Shown here: piece after piece, positions 61,073 through 64,000 of the stretch
How the letters are laid out: the number at the start of each line of letters is the position of its first letter
How positions within the stretch are numbered: the first letter of the stretch is position 1
Assembly (NCBI GenBank): GCA_965231765.1
Contig: OZ246887.1
Span: 930,001-994,000 of the forward strand
Length of the DNA stretch: 64,000 bases
Reading direction: 5' to 3'
Source of the DNA: JAAXHF01 sp963665955
Lineage (GTDB): Bacteria; Desulfobacterota; Binatia; Bin18
Translations under genes and position numbers: made by a program
Notes under the pieces: generated by a model
The model's database searches: none
The model's input: only the letters and a program-made list of their open reading frames with translations
What the model was told of the DNA's origin: nothing

Positions 61073-62320
61073 GTGAGAATCTGTATTCATCGGGGGACAC
61101 AGGAGATCGGTGGCACCTGCATCGAAATCGAGGCGCGAGGAAAGCGCATTGTACTCGATGTCGGGCTGCCGCTTGACGCGCCTGAGGAGGGGCACGAAGG
61201 CCTGCTTCCGCGCGTCCCGGGTTTCCGAGAGACCGACGACAGCTTGCTGGGTGTGATCATCTCGCATCCACATCAGGACCACTACGGTCTGGCACGGAAT
61301 ATCCAGCCGGCCGTCCCGGTGTATACCGGCAAGGCCGCCCACAACATCCTGAAAGCTGCCAGCTCGTACGTTCCAAACAGCCACGCCTTCGCCAGCCCGC
61401 GCTTCATTGCTCACAAAAAGCCGGTAGACATTGGGCCGTTCCACATCACGCCCTATCTCGTCGATCACAGCGCGTTCGACGCCTACGCTCTGCTAGTCGA
61501 AAGCGACGGCAGACGGGTCTTCTATTCAGGCGACTTCCGCGCGCACGGCCGCAAGGCGGGGCTAGTCGAATCGTTGATCAACTACCCACCGAAGGACATT
61601 GATGTTCTCTTGATGGAAGGCACCACGATCGGACGGAGCGGGACGAGCGAAGGCTTCTCCACCGAATCCGCCCTTGAACAGGAATTCGTGCAGGCGTTCC
61701 GCAAGACGCGGGGCATCCACTTCATCTGGGCCTCGGCGCAGAACATCGACCGCATGGTGACGATCTTTCGGGCAGCCAAGCAAACGGGCCGGACGCTCAT
61801 CATTGATCTCTATACCGCTATCGTGCTTGAAGCGACCGGTAGGGACAGTATCCCGCAGTCCAATTGGGAGAGTGTGAGGCTCTACATTCCACACGCCCAG
61901 CGGGTGTTCATCAAGACCAACGAGCTGTTCGACGACCTCGAACGACACGGGGCGAAGCGCATATTCCCGCAGCACCTGCCCGACCTGCATAGACGGGCCG
62001 TCATGTTGTTTCGGCCCATGACGATGCGGGACTTCGGCGTGCAGGCGGTACTCGACGGGGCCGGGTTCAGCTATTCGATGTGGAAAGGCTACTTGAAAGA
62101 GAATGGCGCGCAGAGGGTCATCACATGGCTCAAAGACAACGGCATCCCCTGGCAGGTCATCCACACATCCGGGCATGCCTCGGTGGCTGACCTGAAGCGT
62201 TTTGCTGACGCGCTCAAGCCGCGCCGGCTCGTGCCTATCCATTCGTTCGAGACGGACCGATTCGCGGAGTTTTTCAATAACGTCGTCCAGCAAGAGGACG
62301 GCGTGTGGTGGGAGGTCTGA
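61073..62320 (+). CDS. RNase J-like metallo-beta-lactamase/beta-CASP hydrolase
   Basis: 415 residues from GTG 61073 (AAGG seven bases ahead); GTG 61037 is an in-frame alternative adding 12. MBL core HPHQDH at 65-70, a His in VDHSAFD, Asp in YSGDFRAHGR, then a beta-CASP insertion (IHFIWASAQNIDRMVTIF) and the terminal TSGHAS with IHSFETDRF. It lacks the C-terminal RNase J domain and N-terminal extension, so a related ribonuclease or nuclease role is inferred. Its composition looks more GC-rich than the next gene. 17 nt separate it from the nuclease-like gene. Confidence 0.85.
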   Translation: MRICIHRGTQEIGGTCIEIEARGKRIVLDVGLPLDAPEEGHEGLLPRVPGFRETDDSLLGVIISHPHQDHYGLARNIQPAVPVYTGKAAHNILKAASSYVPNSHAFASPRFIAHKKPVDIGPFHITPYLVDHSAFDAYALLVESDGRRVFYSGDFRAHGRKAGLVESLINYPPKDIDVLLMEGTTIGRSGTSEGFSTESALEQEFVQAFRKTRGIHFIWASAQNIDRMVTIFRAAKQTGRTLIIDLYTAIVLEATGRDSIPQSNWESVRLYIPHAQRVFIKTNELFDDLERHGAKRIFPQHLPDLHRRAVMLFRPMTMRDFGVQAVLDGAGFSYSMWKGYLKENGAQRVITWLKDNGIPWQVIHTSGHASVADLKRFADALKPRRLVPIHSFETDRFAEFFNNVVQQEDGVWWEV

Positions 62321-62337
62321 AACGGAAAGGAATCGTA

Positions 62338-63225
62338 ATGAATGCATCCAAATCATTCAATCGTGGTCTCAAAGACGAGTTTGTTGAGGCTCTGAACCGC
62401 GAGTATGAAAAAGATGGTGGCTGGTGGGAAAAAATCGTTAATGATCGTGAACTTTTCATCGGCATTCGGGAGGATTATCTGAATATTTATTTCCATGGGT
62501 CAAGCCTCCTAAAGTTGGAACACACCTGTGGTCATCTGGTCGGCAGGACGCATTTTAAGTACCTTCTTAAAGATCTACGCCGCGATGGACCAAACAATTA
62601 CATTAAATCCGAGAATGGTCGCTTCGAACATTTCAACAGCACGGGATTTTATAGTGATATTGGGAAAGACCTCAAGAAAATCAAGAAAACGTCCGAGCTG
62701 TTTCAAGGCGACGAAAAGAAAGGCGTTCATCAGATCACGATTGACAACGCAAATGTAATCGACACGGAGATCGCTTTTCCAGGGTCAAGAAGACGAGTTG
62801 ACTTCGCCGCCTTGCGAGAAGAGAAGAACAAGCTGAAACTCGTCTTTTATGAAGCAAAGGTCTTTTCGAGTTCCGAGATTAGAGCGGGAGTTGGCAAACC
62901 ACAAGTCATTGATCAGCTTGAAAAGTACGAGAAGATATTGTCCGAGCGCGCAGAGGGCATACGGAAGTCGTACAGTCGCGTGGCAACCACTTTTCTTGAC
63001 TTAGCAGGATGCGGCCGGCGGAGCGCTCTCTTTCAACAGGCCAAAGAAGGCAGCTTCGAGGTTTGTCCGGAAGTTCGTCTCGTTATTTTCAACTTCAACG
63101 GCGCGCAAAGGGAAGCAGCAAATGCCTCCGGTGGTCTATTTGCACGTTTGAAGGATATACTCGGCAAAAATCGTGTGCTGACAAAGGGTGATCCGAGGAA
63201 ATTTGTAGTAGGCATCAGCAAGTAA
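62338..63225 (+). CDS. Predicted PD-(D/E)XK nuclease-like protein
   Basis: 295 residues; no named family recognised. A PD-(D/E)XK-like core is visible: E144 in DTEIAFPG, D155 in RRRVDFAALR, and E172-A-K174 in VFYEAKVF, with hydrophobic strands before D155 and EAK, then a helix. This fits Mrr/Holliday-resolvase-type or restriction-like endonucleases. Lys-rich and visibly less GC-rich than neighbours, a sign of transfer. ATG 62338 follows GGAAAGGAATCG, 17 nt after the MBL gene: a two-gene operon, possibly defence. Confidence 0.65.
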   Translation: MNASKSFNRGLKDEFVEALNREYEKDGGWWEKIVNDRELFIGIREDYLNIYFHGSSLLKLEHTCGHLVGRTHFKYLLKDLRRDGPNNYIKSENGRFEHFNSTGFYSDIGKDLKKIKKTSELFQGDEKKGVHQITIDNANVIDTEIAFPGSRRRVDFAALREEKNKLKLVFYEAKVFSSSEIRAGVGKPQVIDQLEKYEKILSERAEGIRKSYSRVATTFLDLAGCGRRSALFQQAKEGSFEVCPEVRLVIFNFNGAQREAANASGGLFARLKDILGKNRVLTKGDPRKFVVGISK

Positions 63226-63314
63226 TGACCAATTGGATGACTGGATATCTCAACGACAGAAGCAAAGATGTGCAGGCTTCCACAGGAAACGCCGGACAAG
63301 CCCTATGGCCTGGG

Positions 63315-64000
63315 CTACACCGGCAGCCCGGTTGTCTCAGGCAAACCCAACATGAGGTTCAAACTCTGAATGGCCACACCACAGGCACCTTTGCCCAGAT
63401 TATCAAGCGTTGCCACCAGCAGGATATGCCCAGACGGATGGGGCAATACGTAAATTTCAAGCCGATTGGTGCCATTACACGCCTGAGGGTTCAGGCTGCG
63501 CTCTTCGACTTTGGACAGCCGAGGCATGACGGTGACAAACGGCTCGTGCTGGTAGCGTTTGTGAAACACGTCCCAGATCGCCTCTCCAGTCATTCCTGGC
63601 GGGAGCAGCGACACATGCAGTGGCACCTCGACCCGCATCCCACACCGGAAGGGACCTACAGCGGGGATAAACTGGGGCTCGTACTGCAGCTGGCTGTAAC
63701 ACACCATCTCCGGAATATGCTTGTGCCTGGCATCTAAAGCATATGGTGCCTCATACGGCAGTTCTCCCAGCCCGCGCTCAGAATCTTCCCATTTTTCGAT
63801 CAAAGACCGCCCGCCACCTGAATAACCAGACAATGCATGGATAGAGAGCCCGACCTCTGAGGTGAGAATATGAGTATCAATCAATGGCCGAGTCAGCAAA
63901 ATAAAAGCTGAGGCATAACAGCCCGGGTTGGCCACCCGTTTAGCGTGGTGGATAGCCTCGCGCTGGCCAGGCTGTAGCTCGGGGAGACCGTACACCCAGC
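63315..64000 (-). CDS. argC: N-acetyl-gamma-glutamyl-phosphate reductase (5' end beyond window)
   Basis: The C-terminal 228 codons are present; the frame continues past the right edge (reading WVYGLPE). ArgC reduces N-acetylglutamyl phosphate with NADPH in arginine synthesis. The catalytic Cys lies in VANPGCYASAF, followed by GYSGGGRS, KHIPEM, the substrate-side His region and the family-typical end DNLGKGACGVAIQSLNLMLG. No other arg genes are visible in the window. Confidence 0.95.
   Translation of the reverse strand, partial: WVYGLPELQPGQREAIHHAKRVANPGCYASAFILLTRPLIDTHILTSEVGLSIHALSGYSGGGRSLIEKWEDSERGLGELPYEAPYALDARHKHIPEMVCYSQLQYEPQFIPAVGPFRCGMRVEVPLHVSLLPPGMTGEAIWDVFHKRYQHEPFVTVMPRLSKVEERSLNPQACNGTNRLEIYVLPHPSGHILLVATLDNLGKGACGVAIQSLNLMLGLPETTGLPV

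Noticed and set aside
61562..62356. Open frame of 264 codons on the minus strand inside the MBL gene
   Set aside because: Fully antisense to a gene with clear MBL/beta-CASP motifs, no ribosome site and no recognisable domain; a GC-composition shadow.

Overview
The window is a dense bacterial chromosome segment with about 55 recognisable genes. It has no CRISPR array, insertion sequence, prophage, tRNA or rRNA that I can see. Base composition is balanced to slightly GC-rich by eye, and nearly every gene has a clear AGGAGG-type ribosome site. Seven luciferase-like (LLM) flavin oxidoreductases, several SDR dehydrogenases, crotonases, amidohydrolases, periplasmic proteins and a sigma54/NtrC pair suggest an uncultured Gram-negative bacterium of the Tectomicrobia (Entotheonella)/deltaproteobacterial type. 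That placement is inferred from gene content only.

Region 1 (1-11 kb): a partial SDR, a secreted NTF2-like protein, an SsuD-like LLM enzyme, a universal stress protein, small secreted proteins, and a YbaK deacylase with a CBS protein. It ends with a PAS-GAF histidine kinase convergent with an NtrC-family regulator. The regulator gene has a near-consensus sigma54 promoter and a palindrome that is also found in front of the kinase gene.

Region 2 (11-38 kb): a glycogen/alpha-glucan island. glgP stands on the plus strand. On the minus strand run glgA, a GH57 branching enzyme, glgC, a GH13 glucanohydrolase and malQ. Further on are a predicted PPi-type phosphofructokinase, a second GH13, a second GH57, a ferritin-like protein and an unusual CBM48-esterase-Hsp20 fusion. 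Embedded in the island are an unrecognised four-gene cassette (22.0-24.1 kb) behind a perfect palindrome, an alpha/beta hydrolase behind a related palindrome, and a cluster of three signalling proteins (27-31.6 kb). Together these could make, branch, store, debranch and phosphorolyse glycogen and feed sugar phosphates into glycolysis.

Region 3 (38-61 kb): two more secreted NTF2-like proteins, a CBS protein, two SDRs, a DUF1329 protein, two crotonases, five to six LLM enzymes (two in tandem duplication), an MFS exporter, a pair of exported amidohydrolases (one with most metal ligands lost), a GST, an ACMSD-like hydrolase, an acyl-CoA-dehydrogenase-like flavoprotein and MsrB. This looks like a catabolic or detoxification region for small organic compounds. 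It carries gene remnants and GC-rich palindromic repeats.

Region 4 (61-64 kb): an RNase J-like beta-CASP metallo-hydrolase followed directly by a predicted PD-(D/E)XK nuclease-like protein (possible defence or RNA/DNA-processing pair), then the start-truncated argC.

Regulatory sequence is unusually readable. I see an 11-bp-periodic, Pho-box-like direct repeat in three separate promoters, a set of CTGACTGA-type palindromes resembling TetR-family operators, the sigma54 promoter, and a 140-bp non-coding stretch made of consecutive hairpins.
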